This document shows positions 1 through 9,082 of a stretch of 64,000 nucleotides of DNA, one piece after another. The DNA lies in contig NZ_JAVKTS010000008.1 in NCBI RefSeq assembly GCF_031460495.1, positions 53,796 through 117,795 of the forward strand. Reading direction: 5' to 3'. The first letter of the stretch is position 1. Each line of letters begins with the position of its first letter. Origin of the DNA: Tissierella sp. (GTDB taxonomy: Bacteria > Bacillota > Clostridia > Tissierellales > Tissierellaceae). Position numbers and translations under genes: made by a program. Under the pieces are notes generated by a model that saw only the letters and a list, made by a program, of their open reading frames with translations, did not search any database and was not told the origin of the DNA.

Positions 1-606
1 ACTTATTGCATCTTCCATAGTAGCATCATTAACTATTGGACCTCCCTTGACAACATATGTGACTTTATTTAAGGGAAGAATCTCCAATAGGAATTTATCA
101 AATATTATTTCACCTGAATTGTCAGCAATATACATTATTTTATTTGCCCTCTATACTGCATTTCGCAGAGCTGCTGTTCCTGTTCCAAAAATATCATATT
201 CAATACTATCTTCAACGGACTTTATAATATCTGTATAATCTAGATTTAATCCCACTGAAAAGTCTATAATATTCCCTGCAATAGCTAATCTACATGCCAT
301 ATCAAAGGGATCATCTGCCTCTTCTAGCCACTTTTCTCTAATAATTCTATCATATATTTCCTGAGCAATTTCATTGTACTTTTTCTTCAATTTTGCATAT
401 GGATCATTGATACCTGTAATATTCTTAGCATGTTGATGCATCCTAAAAGCTATTTCAGCCGCTGTTTCATTAAAATCCATCTCTCCTAATTCCTTCAAAG
501 ATCTTTTTATTATTTCTTCTTGCATTGTGACATCATTGCTTGCTTCTTCTGCTATTTCTACTGCTTGCCTAGCAAGGCAATGGATGCATTCATATTGTAT
601 TTTCAT
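1..606 (-). pseudogene. DUF89/ARMT1-like phosphatase gene, interrupted by in-frame TAG (runs off window)
   Basis: The reading frame begins at an ATG preceded by GGAG and encodes an N-terminus of the DUF89 family (MKIQYECIHC, cysteine-containing helical domain). About 152 codons in, a TAG (151-153) stops it. The same frame then continues without a shift into the family's signature region (ADNSGEI, GGPIVNDAT) and leaves the window. DUF89 proteins are metal-dependent damage-control phosphatases or related enzymes, and the motif after the stop belongs to the active site. The product up to the stop would therefore be inactive. I infer a nonsense-mutated gene. Stop readthrough is possible in principle but nothing supports it. 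Confidence 0.75.
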
Positions 607-647
607 AAATTTCTCCTTCATACCTCATTTTCAATTCTTTATTATAA

Positions 648-1163
648 TTATCTTATAAAGGTATAATCATTAGGTATTCTAATATAACCCCTAATATTCT
701 TATTCTTTTTTCTTATTACAATACCGGATACATTCCCGATGTTACCTTCTGCAGCAATTATATAGTCATCAAAATCTTCCAAAACTATACCTATATGATC
801 ATGAGGTTCATTTACAAAGACATTGTTATATATTACAATATCTCCTTTTCCTGGGAAAAAATTATTATCAACCATATAGTAAAATTGATTCTCAGGTAAA
901 CTTGCCCAAGATTCCCATGCAGAACAACCTGCAAAATTACATTTTACATTTTCATTAGGAAATCTTACAGGAATATTAAACCCAGCTTTGATGCAGCAAT
1001 AATAAACAAATGCAGCACACCATTTCCCATCCCAGTTCTCTAATGACCATTTAGGAAATAAATTAATTATTGGCTCTATATTTGACTCCAGACCCATAAC
1101 ATTACCATGAAAACACTTCTGCGCTTCTAACTTCGCAATTCTAGCTATCTTGTCTCTTTTCAT
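648..1163 (-). CDS. CHAP-domain cysteine amidase/peptidase-like protein
   Basis: A 171-residue protein with the layout of a CHAP (NlpC/P60-superfamily) domain. A candidate nucleophile cysteine sits in WCAAFVYYC (about residue 49) and the partner histidine in HDHIGIV (about residue 122), preceded by GDIVIY, typical of the core strand. The family cleaves peptidoglycan amide bonds. No signal peptide or cell-wall binding domain is visible, so an intracellular or non-lytic role is likely. The start has GGAGG five bases upstream. It stands alone in the accessory array. Confidence 0.7.
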   Translation of the reverse strand: MKRDKIARIAKLEAQKCFHGNVMGLESNIEPIINLFPKWSLENWDGKWCAAFVYYCCIKAGFNIPVRFPNENVKCNFAGCSAWESWASLPENQFYYMVDNNFFPGKGDIVIYNNVFVNEPHDHIGIVLEDFDDYIIAAEGNIGNVSGIVIRKKNKNIRGYIRIPNDYTFIR

Positions 1164-1336
1164 GAAAACCTCCTATATATTAAGAGTAAATCCTTGAATT
1201 AATACTATATAAAAGTATTACACATACAATAGTACAATCTATTTTCAGATGACCTTCAACATCACCAATACAAATAAATATATAAATTCTTTGTTTAATA
1301 TTGATTCTTCTGTATTTATAAGTAAGAGAAATTTAC

Positions 1337-2155
1337 TTATATATCAAACCAATATACTTTATTCTCCCTTAAAAATTCAAATTCCGCTTTTTCTGCTAAT
1401 CTCTTAGAAATGGGATTGGATTCTACACAATCCCATTGGGGAATTAGCCCTTTATTTATACATTCATTCACAAATTCAACTGTCAAATAATAACCAAATC
1501 CTCTATGTGTAAAATCATCATCAGTTTCAATATCAATTGGAATAATATTTCTAAATCTCCCAGTTCCTAATATAACAGAAACAATACTTTCTGAATATAC
1601 AATACAGAATGCAATACTTTTGGCAATGAAATTATCAAAGCTCCCCCAAGATTCCAACAATCTTGTAGTTATAAGGTCTGCATTTTTATAATGACCTCTG
1701 TTTATTTCCTCCCAAAATTCATAATCAACCTTTTGAATGTGAAATCCATCTGGTAAAGAATAATTTATACTGATCCCTTCTGTTTTCCTAAACGAATATT
1801 CTGTTTCACTCTCAATTATCTTATCCTCAAACATCTTTAGAATATATGGTTTTAAATTATCACTTTCTATAGAGAATTCAAAACAACTAACTTCTTTTTG
1901 TTTAAGAAAATTGAAAATATCATTTCTTGTGTAATTATATAGTTTCATATATTCATCATCATTAATAATATTGCCTAAGAATGCGAAACTACCTACAGCA
2001 TATGAATTTACAATTGCTATATGGGGGTCCTCAATATCATCAACCCATAAATCCCCCTTGCATTCACCCTCTACAATCCCTGAAAAGCTTGGGCATTCCT
2101 CATATGTAATAACATTATAATTATTTATTGTATTTGAATTATCTACTTTTAACAT
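1337..2155 (-). CDS. GNAT acetyltransferase, long two-domain ZmaR-like type
   Basis: A 272-residue protein matching the GNAT_acetyltran (PF12746) layout: an N-terminal domain with WVDD and a SFAFLGNI strand, then a C-terminal GNAT core ending with FTHRGFGYYLTVEFVN, where RGFGYYL is the acetyl-CoA loop, and SNPISKRLAEKAEFEF. The family includes the zwittermicin A resistance acetyltransferase ZmaR, but the substrate here cannot be read from sequence. A related gene of the same type lies at 34608-35390. An independent unit with no operon partner. Confidence 0.75.
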   Translation of the reverse strand: MLKVDNSNTINNYNVITYEECPSFSGIVEGECKGDLWVDDIEDPHIAIVNSYAVGSFAFLGNIINDDEYMKLYNYTRNDIFNFLKQKEVSCFEFSIESDNLKPYILKMFEDKIIESETEYSFRKTEGISINYSLPDGFHIQKVDYEFWEEINRGHYKNADLITTRLLESWGSFDNFIAKSIAFCIVYSESIVSVILGTGRFRNIIPIDIETDDDFTHRGFGYYLTVEFVNECINKGLIPQWDCVESNPISKRLAEKAEFEFLRENKVYWFDI

Positions 2156-2201
2156 TGCTATCTCCTAAAAATCAAAATTTTTGTCTTCTTGAAAACGCTC
2201 G

Positions 2202-2495
2202 TTAGCCTGGGTATGCTGAGTCAAAATATACCCTTATTGGGAACCAACGATAATAGACTCCTATATTTCGAGTTTCTGCATTCGAATCGTTTTCATTCTG
2301 ATAATATGCAAAATAACAATCATGTGCTGGCGAGTACTCAACATCTATAAGTTTGTATTTTATGCTATCTTCCTGCTTAGAAATATAGTTGCCAGCAACA
2401 ATCTTAACTAGCTGTTTAGGTAAAAATTCGGAGAACCATAATGTTAAAAATGCAACTGCTATAATAGTTATTGTAGCTACATGTCTCTTTTTCAT
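2202..2495 (-). CDS. Small membrane-anchored protein of unknown function
   Basis: About 97 residues. The start MKKRHVAT is chosen because GGAGG sits five bases before it; an upstream in-frame ATG lacks such a site. One hydrophobic helix (ATITIIAVAFLTLWF) follows a short basic N-terminus, so this is a type II membrane anchor or uncleaved signal, with an extracytoplasmic tail rich in aromatic residues. No family recognised. It is 38 bases downstream of another small membrane-protein gene and may be cotranscribed with it. Confidence 0.55.
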   Translation of the reverse strand: MKKRHVATITIIAVAFLTLWFSEFLPKQLVKIVAGNYISKQEDSIKYKLIDVEYSPAHDCYFAYYQNENDSNAETRNIGVYYRWFPIRVYFDSAYPG

Positions 2496-2533
2496 TTTGA
2501 CCTCCCTATTCATGCTATACAAATTTTCTTTAA

Positions 2534-2800
2534 TTATAGTTCATTATATAAGGCAAATCCACTTAGTAATAATCCAAAGCCTCCAACCAAGGATAATACC
2601 AAGCCAACAGTTTGAAAATTAGATGTATTAGTATCAATAACCCTTTCATATTGACTAGTATCCATAACACCGCCATTTCTCTGCATAGCATTATGTCCCA
2701 TACGATTTCCTATTGAAGTAGAAGAAAGAACTAATGTTAATCCAATAACAAATACAGCTACCATAACACATAATGCCCTTTTTGCGATTATCTTCTTCAT
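2534..2800 (-). CDS. Small two-helix membrane protein of unknown function
   Basis: 88 residues with one helix near the N-terminus (ALCVMVAVFVIGLTLVL) and one near the C-terminus (VGLVLSLVGGFGLLLSGFAL), joined by a roughly 35-residue polar loop. GGGGGAG lies seven bases upstream of the ATG. No family recognised. The topology suggests both ends face the cytoplasm. The adjoining downstream gene also encodes a membrane protein. Confidence 0.55.
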   Translation of the reverse strand: MKKIIAKRALCVMVAVFVIGLTLVLSSTSIGNRMGHNAMQRNGGVMDTSQYERVIDTNTSNFQTVGLVLSLVGGFGLLLSGFALYNEL

Positions 2801-2979
2801 GATTATACTCCCCCTTGATTAATTCATCTTACTAGTTAAGCCACATAATAAAAAGATGGGTCTTAATGCTTATTGTCCTGATCATCTATTCAGTAATACT
2901 TCCTCACCTAGTCCTATTCCCTTAAAATCAGTTTTAAATATCTTAATTGTATTTCTATACTTATTTTAATTTTTTAATC

Positions 2980-3501
2980 CTATATTTGTTTTATATATCT
3001 TAATTCAATTGGCTTATTAGAAAAATGACTATGCTTTTTTGTTCCATCAAATATGAATCCACAATTTTCATAAAAATGTCTTGCTCTCAAATTAGCCTCA
3101 TAGACCCATAGTGAAACTTGCTTGCAGCCTTTAGATCTCAATATATTTATAACTTCTACCATAAGCTTAGTAGATAATCCTTTACCCCAATAATCCTCAA
3201 GAAAATACATAGAATAAATAGATCCACACTCTATTAATTGTTCATCATTATCTTTATTTGCAAATACTAATCCACATGGTGTCCCTTCGCATATGCAAAT
3301 AAGAATTACTTCTTCATCTGTGATAAATCTCTCAAATTGCTCTTGTCTTCGTTGTTTATCCAAATATTTAACTATTTCATCCTCTGGTATCATATCAGTA
3401 TAAGCTGATTTCCAACTCTCAACAATGATATTAGCTAAAGACGAAGCATCGTCTAATACAGCTCTTCTAATCTCGTATTTCAATCCAATCACCTGTTTCA
3501 T
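2980..3501 (-). CDS. GNAT N-acetyltransferase
   Basis: A 173-residue single GNAT domain: N-terminal YEIRRAVLDDASSLANII, the acetyl-CoA loop DYWGKGLSTKLM, and the closing LWVYEANLRARHFYENCGF motif typical of PF00583. The preferred start is probably a TTG at 3483 (LKYEIRRA), which has AGGTGAT upstream; the ATG at 3501 lacks a clear ribosome site. Substrate unknown. Confidence 0.8.
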   Translation of the reverse strand: MKQVIGLKYEIRRAVLDDASSLANIIVESWKSAYTDMIPEDEIVKYLDKQRRQEQFERFITDEEVILICICEGTPCGLVFANKDNDEQLIECGSIYSMYFLEDYWGKGLSTKLMVEVINILRSKGCKQVSLWVYEANLRARHFYENCGFIFDGTKKHSHFSNKPIELRYIKQI

Positions 3502-3546
3502 ATTTTTTTAGTATCAATGCTATAAAGTTAATTCTCCTCTTCCTTT

Positions 3547-3918
3547 TTATTTGCTAATTCTTTTTCCTAAAGCGAAAATAGCTAATTGAATTAAAAATAA
3601 AACAAAAGCAACTATACTTATTATTAGCATCTTGTCTGTCCAAAGCGCGCTATGTTTATCAGAAATATCGGCTATAACTCCATGAAAATAAAGACCCATA
3701 AATAATCCAAATCCTGATAACACACTTGTCAAAATATCAAAAATACTACTATTAATCTTTGATATCTTTCCATTTTTGATATTGTAATAACCAAAAATTG
3801 CTTTTATACAGTTTACTAAAACTATAGACATTAAAATAAGATATGCATAAAAATTCAAATTATAATAAGACATTAGTTCTTCAAAAGCACTATATTTACC
3901 ACTTGCATCTAAATACAT
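3547..3918 (-). CDS. Three-helix membrane protein of unknown function
   Basis: 123 residues with three hydrophobic helices (YLILMSIVLVNCIKAIFGYY, a central glycine-containing helix, and IISIVAFVLFLIQLAIFAL) and basic residues at the C-terminus. GGGGG precedes the ATG at normal spacing. Not recognised as any family. It is a monocistronic unit between two acetyltransferase genes. Confidence 0.55.
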   Translation of the reverse strand: MYLDASGKYSAFEELMSYYNLNFYAYLILMSIVLVNCIKAIFGYYNIKNGKISKINSSIFDILTSVLSGFGLFMGLYFHGVIADISDKHSALWTDKMLIISIVAFVLFLIQLAIFALGKRISK

Positions 3919-3968
3919 CTTAGTTCCCCCTACCCATAATAATTATGGCTATATTTTAATATTGTTCA

Positions 3969-4421
3969 TCATAACTTGTAAACCATCACAAGTTCATCTC
4001 CATCATCCAACTCAGGTCTTCTAATAAATCCAAGATTTTTGTACATATTCTCTGCTGCAATATCTCCCTCAATAAAGCAAAGCTCAATAGAATCATATTT
4101 ACCTTCTGATTTAATCATGGACAGCCATAATTGCATTGCTTTCTTACCAAAACCTTTCCCTTGGTAACGACCATCTATCATAAACTGATCTAATATACAT
4201 ATTAGTTTATTTTCATTTAACCAATTACGCTGCATAATTAATCCAATTGAAATATCACCAGCACATACAACATGAACTTTACTATTGTCTAGCCTGTAGG
4301 CAAAAGCTCTCGCAAGAATAGCAATATTTTCTGCTACATATTTCTGTTGTTCTGTTTTCACCTTTAAAGCATTTATTTCCCTCCAGTTATCTGGAGTGAG
4401 ATCTTTTAATTTTAATTCCAT
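3969..4421 (-). CDS. GNAT N-acetyltransferase
   Basis: 150 residues. The GNAT core is clear: GRYQGKGFGKKAMQLWL is the acetyl-CoA binding loop, followed by IELCFIEGDIAAENMYKNLGF. It belongs with small spermidine/aminoglycoside-type acetyltransferases, and the array holds relatives with a similar start and length at 30097-30636 and 37348-37785. Substrate unknown. Confidence 0.8.
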   Translation of the reverse strand: MELKLKDLTPDNWREINALKVKTEQQKYVAENIAILARAFAYRLDNSKVHVVCAGDISIGLIMQRNWLNENKLICILDQFMIDGRYQGKGFGKKAMQLWLSMIKSEGKYDSIELCFIEGDIAAENMYKNLGFIRRPELDDGDELVMVYKL

Positions 4422-4514
4422 TTATACTACCTCCAGTTATGTACTATACTTAAACATTCATTCTTAGTTGTTTGATGTACATTATATGAATGTTAGGCCT
4501 TAGCAAGACTAACC

Positions 4515-4592
4515 TTACCAAATTAATAAGTAAGCAATTATCAAAATACACCACAAAAAAATAACAACAAATACTGAATCTTTTTGTTCCAC
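4515..4592 (-). CDS. Possible 25-residue single-helix membrane peptide
   Basis: A GTG-started frame of 26 codons in the 245-base spacer between a GNAT and a methyltransferase gene. A GGGGG ribosome site lies seven bases upstream. The product is VEQKDSV, then a continuous hydrophobic helix of about 17 residues ending LLIW and stop. Size and composition resemble small membrane peptides such as type I toxins or small regulatory proteins. No antisense RNA or antitoxin is evident. Evidence is limited to the ribosome site and the helix. Confidence 0.35.
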   Translation of the reverse strand: MEQKDSVFVVIFLWCILIIAYLLIW

Positions 4593-4666
4593 AACAATTC
4601 CCCCTAATTTAATGACTTATATTATACAATATATTTAACAAAGTAAGTCTACATAAAATCCTACAA

Positions 4667-5569
4667 TCACACAAAAGAATAACCATATGAAATTAGCATA
4701 CACATGCTTTTTACAACCGAAATATTATTACGATTTTTATGTATAAATGATGTAATCTCTTGTTGTCCATAAAAGAGTTTTTCCGCTTCTTCCTGCGTTA
4801 GCCCCTTACTAACAATGTTCTTTATAAAACTATCTTTCATGTCTTCAGTGAATAATTTCTCATATTGGCCTGTTGTAAATGCTTCATATTGCTCTATATA
4901 GTCACTGTCAATGGAGTCAAAGCATTGAACATAATCATTTAGCCGTATATCTACATTTTTAAGACCAATTTTTTTCATGTGTACTGGAAGTTTCAATCCT
5001 ATTTCAAAGTCTTTATTCGTTTCTTCTAAAATGTTTCTTCGTAATTTCTGCTCTATTCCAAGTAAATTCAACTTACTGTAGTCAAAACCATCTATATACA
5101 GAGCTGAACTATTCATATCTCTACTTACATCCATTGCAATCACCAGTCCACCTTCTACAACAGAATCTTTCATTCTTTCTAGCACTGGAATGGGGTTTTC
5201 AATATGTTGAAAAACTGCTTGAGATATGGCAATGTCATATTTTTTCTCAGTTTCAAAATCACATACATCAGCATAGATGAAATGTGTTTCATATTTTTTA
5301 TCTTCAAATATTCTTTTAGCTTCTTCTAATAATTTATCTCCAATATCTACACCTGTATAAGAACTTCCCTCAGGCAATAAGGGCAATAATATTTCACCTA
5401 AGAAACCTATTCCGCACCCAAAATCAATAACTGATACTGCTTCTGTAATTTTCCATACCTTCTCAATTAAAAATTCAAGATAATCCTCATTCCACCATGA
5501 ATACCTTGATTTTTTCAAATATTCTAATGCTCCATTCCATAATTTACTTTTAGACTCATTTGGTTGCAC
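4667..5569 (-). CDS. Class I SAM-dependent methyltransferase
   Basis: 300 residues. The Rossmann motif I is VIDFGCGIGFLGEIL (about residue 48), motif II is YTGVDIGDKLLEEAKR, and motif IV is YDIAISQAVFQHIENP, with a following post-IV strand. This is a Methyltransf_11/25-type fold. The C-terminal ~130 residues form a helical extension. Substrate unknown. It shares no obvious operon with its neighbours. Confidence 0.8.
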   Translation of the reverse strand: MQPNESKSKLWNGALEYLKKSRYSWWNEDYLEFLIEKVWKITEAVSVIDFGCGIGFLGEILLPLLPEGSSYTGVDIGDKLLEEAKRIFEDKKYETHFIYADVCDFETEKKYDIAISQAVFQHIENPIPVLERMKDSVVEGGLVIAMDVSRDMNSSALYIDGFDYSKLNLLGIEQKLRRNILEETNKDFEIGLKLPVHMKKIGLKNVDIRLNDYVQCFDSIDSDYIEQYEAFTTGQYEKLFTEDMKDSFIKNIVSKGLTQEEAEKLFYGQQEITSFIHKNRNNISVVKSMCMLISYGYSFV

Positions 5570-5614
5570 ATTAATTCCCCCTTGCAGTTGCTTTTTTATT
5601 ACATTCCAGAAAAA

Positions 5615-6304
5615 CTATTTGATAATATATATTGTATTCTTGTTGAAAATTCTGCTTAAAAATCCTAATTTAAAATAAAACTCCATATTTTCATAACTAT
5701 CATAACGAGTCGAATTTAAGAATTCTTTTATCGTATAAGTTTCTTCATATCCATAAGGATTGGAAACAGTAATACTATCATTTGGAATATCTAAAGCAGT
5801 TACTAAAGCGAAATGAAGAGTCCAAACCTGTGTATCACTTTCTTGATAAATGGCTGCAAATTCAATTGGAACAGGCATCCCATTCTCAAGACTATCATAA
5901 ATCTTACCTATTAATTCCGTATTAGTTAGGTTAATGTATCTTTCAGTTTCATATTCTGGAAACTGTTTATTCATTTCCTTAAAGAAACCATTTCCCATAG
6001 CTGTTGATATTTTCCCATTATTTTCTTCTAATAAAATTTGTTCTGTAATATCTTTACCTAACCAATTTGAAAGCATTTCAATACAAGCGTAACCACAACT
6101 GACTTCTTGTTTTATTGTTTCTATTCCATATACTGCAACAACTTTTTTATACTTTTCATTAGAGTAGATATTACTGAAATCATTATTAATTTTTTTATCC
6201 ATTCTGCTTTGCTTAATCAGTAATCCAATAATACATAAAATCAATGTAGATATTACTATAATTATACATATCATAATTCGTTTCAAGATTTTTTTATTAC
6301 TCAT
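5615..6304 (-). CDS. Membrane-anchored C39-like cysteine peptidase domain protein
   Basis: 229 residues. An N-terminal membrane helix (IMICIIIVISTLILCIIGLL) is followed by a C39-like papain-fold domain (PF13529). The nucleophile is in QEVSCGYACIEMLSNWLG, the histidine in LHFALVTALD, and the downstream NPYG sits at the usual position. Proteins like this act outside the membrane on small peptides or peptidoglycan. The short C-terminus after the domain is basic. GGGGGAG upstream supports the start. Confidence 0.65.
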   Translation of the reverse strand: MSNKKILKRIMICIIIVISTLILCIIGLLIKQSRMDKKINNDFSNIYSNEKYKKVVAVYGIETIKQEVSCGYACIEMLSNWLGKDITEQILLEENNGKISTAMGNGFFKEMNKQFPEYETERYINLTNTELIGKIYDSLENGMPVPIEFAAIYQESDTQVWTLHFALVTALDIPNDSITVSNPYGYEETYTIKEFLNSTRYDSYENMEFYFKLGFLSRIFNKNTIYIIK

Positions 6305-6538
6305 GTTAAGCTCCCCCTCTATTAATGTATCTGCTAAGGATTAGTATCTTCGATATTCTAGAACTGGATCTAGAAGAAATACCACTTTGTGAATCTTAAC
6401 TTCCGGTGGGAGGGGGCTGTACGCTGACCTTTCCCTTTGCAGCTAAAACCTCAAATCTTTTCATTGTATTCCTCACTTTTTTATATACATGTAGCAACAC
6501 AGTGTTGTGTGAAAATAATACTACAACTATCAGGTCAC

Positions 6539-7051
6539 CTATTTTTTATTAATATAATTTAAAATAATATCTATATTATAATTTTTATCCAATGTACTAT
6601 TAACTACTATAGTATCAGTATCTATTGGCTTTACTGATTTATCAAGTGAATTATTAAACCTATCTCTTGTTGTTTGGCTAATTTGAGTTGGTAAGTTTTT
6701 ACGAGTACTAATCCTTCTTTCTATCTCGTCATAACTATCTACTTTACATTCGATATATTTATAAACTGAATTATACTCCTTGCATAATTCTAATCCTTTG
6801 TCAACAGTTTCCTGGTAATAACAAGGAGTATCAATAATTACACTAATTCCTTTACTTAAATAATATGCTGCAAGATCAAATGTTACTAAATATGAAGCAT
6901 CAGCAAGTAATTGATCTTTAATGCCTGCATTTAACATAGGGCTCTTGATTACATCTCTATCAATTACTATAGAATTAGTATGCTTTGCTATCAGCTGTGC
7001 CATTGTTGATTTTCCACTACCAGGAAAACCTGCCATTTGCAATAAGAACAT
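6539..7051 (-). CDS. P-loop kinase, AAA/zeta-toxin-like small-molecule kinase
   Basis: About 170 residues. Walker A is GFPGSGKST at residue 8, followed by a conserved aspartate (IVIDRDVIKSP) and lid-region arginines. The fold resembles ATP-binding small-molecule phosphotransferases used in antibiotic or nucleoside phosphorylation. The start MFLLQMAG is chosen because GGAGG is well placed there. No antitoxin partner is adjacent, so a toxin role is not supported. The spacer upstream holds a 25-base hairpin (7110-7134). Confidence 0.65.
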   Translation of the reverse strand: MFLLQMAGFPGSGKSTMAQLIAKHTNSIVIDRDVIKSPMLNAGIKDQLLADASYLVTFDLAAYYLSKGISVIIDTPCYYQETVDKGLELCKEYNSVYKYIECKVDSYDEIERRISTRKNLPTQISQTTRDRFNNSLDKSVKPIDTDTIVVNSTLDKNYNIDIILNYINKK

Positions 7052-7143
7052 GATTCTTCCCTCCAATTGATGTGACTTTCAAATAACACTCAGTATTTGC
7101 GACATTTCTGAGCTTAGCCAGACTTGGCTAGCTCCCCAAGCAT

Positions 7144-7707
7144 TTAGTAGTGTCCCGTAACAGGATTATTCTTTGCCTTATGCTTACGACTAGGTTCATA
7201 CTCCTGCCAATATACTCTTTTTTCATTAAATCGTGTTCTCGCTTCTTTTTCTTCCGCCGGATACCCTACATATACAATACCAAGAGGAGTAACATGCTCA
7301 GGTATGTTGAGCATTTTTTTAACTGGTTTTACATTACTTTCAATAGGGTATACACCTATCCAAACTGAGCCAAGCCCTAAACTTGTTGCAGAAATTAAAA
7401 TATTCTCTATTGCTGCACTGCAATCTTGGACCCACATTTCTTGTCCTGGACCTTTAAAAGCTAATTTCATATTCCCACACACAACAATAGCAACAGGAGC
7501 GTTGTATCTCGCAAAGATAAACTTATCTTTCAGTTCAGAAAGTTTTTCGGCTTCATCAATAACAATAAACTCCCACGGTTGACAATTTGCTGCCGTTGGT
7601 GCCGCTGTAGCAGCCTTCAACAAAGTTATAATAGTATCTCTTTCAACTTGCTTATCTAAAAAATTCCTTATACTTCTTCTTCTATATATCGTTTCGATTA
7701 CATCCAC
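7144..7707 (-). CDS. Nitroreductase family FMN oxidoreductase
   Basis: 187 residues. The N-terminus RRRSIRNFLDKQV and AAPTAANCQPWEFIVI bind FMN phosphate, and GLGSVWIGVYP and the C-terminal region match small nitroreductases (PF00881). Such enzymes reduce nitroaromatics, quinones or flavins using NAD(P)H. The gene is 24 bases downstream of the DUF692-like gene and on the same strand, so the two may be cotranscribed. Confidence 0.85.
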   Translation of the reverse strand: MDVIETIYRRRSIRNFLDKQVERDTIITLLKAATAAPTAANCQPWEFIVIDEAEKLSELKDKFIFARYNAPVAIVVCGNMKLAFKGPGQEMWVQDCSAAIENILISATSLGLGSVWIGVYPIESNVKPVKKMLNIPEHVTPLGIVYVGYPAEEKEARTRFNEKRVYWQEYEPSRKHKAKNNPVTGHY

Positions 7708-7731
7708 TATAAAACACCTTTCTTGATTGAA

Positions 7732-8538
7732 TTACTTTAATATTTTTCTTAATCTTAACAACTGCCTTTTTAGAGTTTCTTTATCTGATCTATTTTCAAA
7801 GATTTTACCTATACCACCGTACTCTAAAGTAACAGTTTTTACATTTGATTCCTTTAGTACATGTTCCAAAAGCGAGTAGCCTTCTTCAGCTATTTCATGG
7901 TGTTTGTCTCTTAACTCGTTTTCTACCATTATCGGACCTGTTACATGAACCTCTTCTACAAGATGTAATGGTAAGCTGTTTATATACTCTATTGGATGTA
8001 TATTTAGATGCCAAGCTGCAATTTGAGCATGTGCTATATCCAACAAAAATTTCGAGTTGCTTCTCACAAGTGTTTCTTCTATAAAACTCGGTTGGCACAC
8101 AAATGCTGCATTATTATCCTTTCCTTCGCATGGAAAGTAGAAATGAATATTTTCTAAATGTATGGGTAATCTTATTGCATCTCTTATATAAGATAAATCA
8201 TTAATAAAATTTACTAAAAAACTATCTTTATCTATTTGTTGCCCATAATTTATAATGCATTGAAGATGAAATGAAATGTATTTTGTATCAGTTAAAGCAA
8301 GTGTATTTTGTAGAATTTCTAAATTGAAATTTTTGCCAAAGTTCAACTCACCAGGATTAATTGTTTGCACTAACCCATGTATAAATACAGGTTTGATTTT
8401 TCTTAACTCACTATAGTCATTTAGGTAATCTAAGCTACTAAATTCTGAAACTTTTACAGCATCCACTATATCTATGTCCTCTCTAATAAGTTCAAAAAGC
8501 TCTTTTGAATAATTGGCAGCCAAAGTATATTTTTTCAC
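7732..8538 (-). CDS. DUF692/MNIO-like TIM-barrel metalloenzyme
   Basis: 268 residues, starting with GTG. Potential metal ligands occur in the order expected for the DUF692 (multinuclear iron-dependent oxidase) or xylose-isomerase-like fold: FIHG, ISFHLQ, HLENIHF, LLDIAHAQ, EVHVTGP, DKHHEI and LEYGG. Characterised DUF692 enzymes modify cysteines of ribosomal peptides with a partner protein. Here no precursor peptide or recognition protein is visible, only a nitroreductase downstream. It could instead be a sugar isomerase or endonuclease-IV-like enzyme. Confidence 0.55.
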   Translation of the reverse strand: MKKYTLAANYSKELFELIREDIDIVDAVKVSEFSSLDYLNDYSELRKIKPVFIHGLVQTINPGELNFGKNFNLEILQNTLALTDTKYISFHLQCIINYGQQIDKDSFLVNFINDLSYIRDAIRLPIHLENIHFYFPCEGKDNNAAFVCQPSFIEETLVRSNSKFLLDIAHAQIAAWHLNIHPIEYINSLPLHLVEEVHVTGPIMVENELRDKHHEIAEEGYSLLEHVLKESNVKTVTLEYGGIGKIFENRSDKETLKRQLLRLRKILK

Positions 8539-8620
8539 TATTTAATATCACCATCCTTACTTCTAAATGCACCATGATTAATTCCCCCTTACTATTTATT
8601 CTCTAATTCTTTTGCCTAAA

Positions 8621-9082
8621 CTAAATATAAATATATCTCAGTTCACTAATTCCTTTTTCTGTTGATACTAACTTCTCTTCTCCACTAAACACAAATCCAT
8701 GCTTTTCATAAAATCTGCGAGCTCTTGCATTTAAATTCATAACAATAAGAAATATTTGATTATCTTGATTGAGTTGTTGTATACCAAATTCAAGTAATCG
8801 TTGTGCATCTCCTTTCCCCCAGAACTCAGGAACAAAGTAAAGAGAGACTATTTCATTATTAGATATAGATATATTTAATATGCCAATAGGCAATTGATCC
8901 TTATAATAAATATAAATATCATTACCCTTATCCATATCTTGTAAAATAACTGTCCCTTGCCTTTGTGGTGTATGTAGAGCAAGAAAATCATCGGATACAA
9001 TACCTCTATGAGAAGCTTGCCATGCTTTTGAATACACAAGACCAGCATCATTTATATCTATTGATGCAACTTTTTTTATCAT
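8621..9082 (-). CDS. GNAT N-acetyltransferase
   Basis: 153 residues with a single GNAT domain: VYSKAWQASHRGIV near the start, the loop EFWGKGDAQRLLEF, and LNARARRFYEKHGFVF at the end. It resembles the acetyltransferase at 2980-3501 in overall layout. It is monocistronic and substrate unknown. Confidence 0.8.
   Translation of the reverse strand: MIKKVASIDINDAGLVYSKAWQASHRGIVSDDFLALHTPQRQGTVILQDMDKGNDIYIYYKDQLPIGILNISISNNEIVSLYFVPEFWGKGDAQRLLEFGIQQLNQDNQIFLIVMNLNARARRFYEKHGFVFSGEEKLVSTEKGISELRYIYI

Noticed and set aside
6420..6480. GC-rich stretch with inverted CCCCCTC/GAGGGGG arms between a C39-like gene and a kinase gene
   Set aside because: One arm is the ribosome site of the C39-like gene, and no matching edge sequence is present, so I did not call it a cassette site.
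6539..7051. P-loop kinase as a zeta toxin
   Set aside because: No antitoxin gene is adjacent and the protein is shorter than zeta toxins, so the call was kept general.
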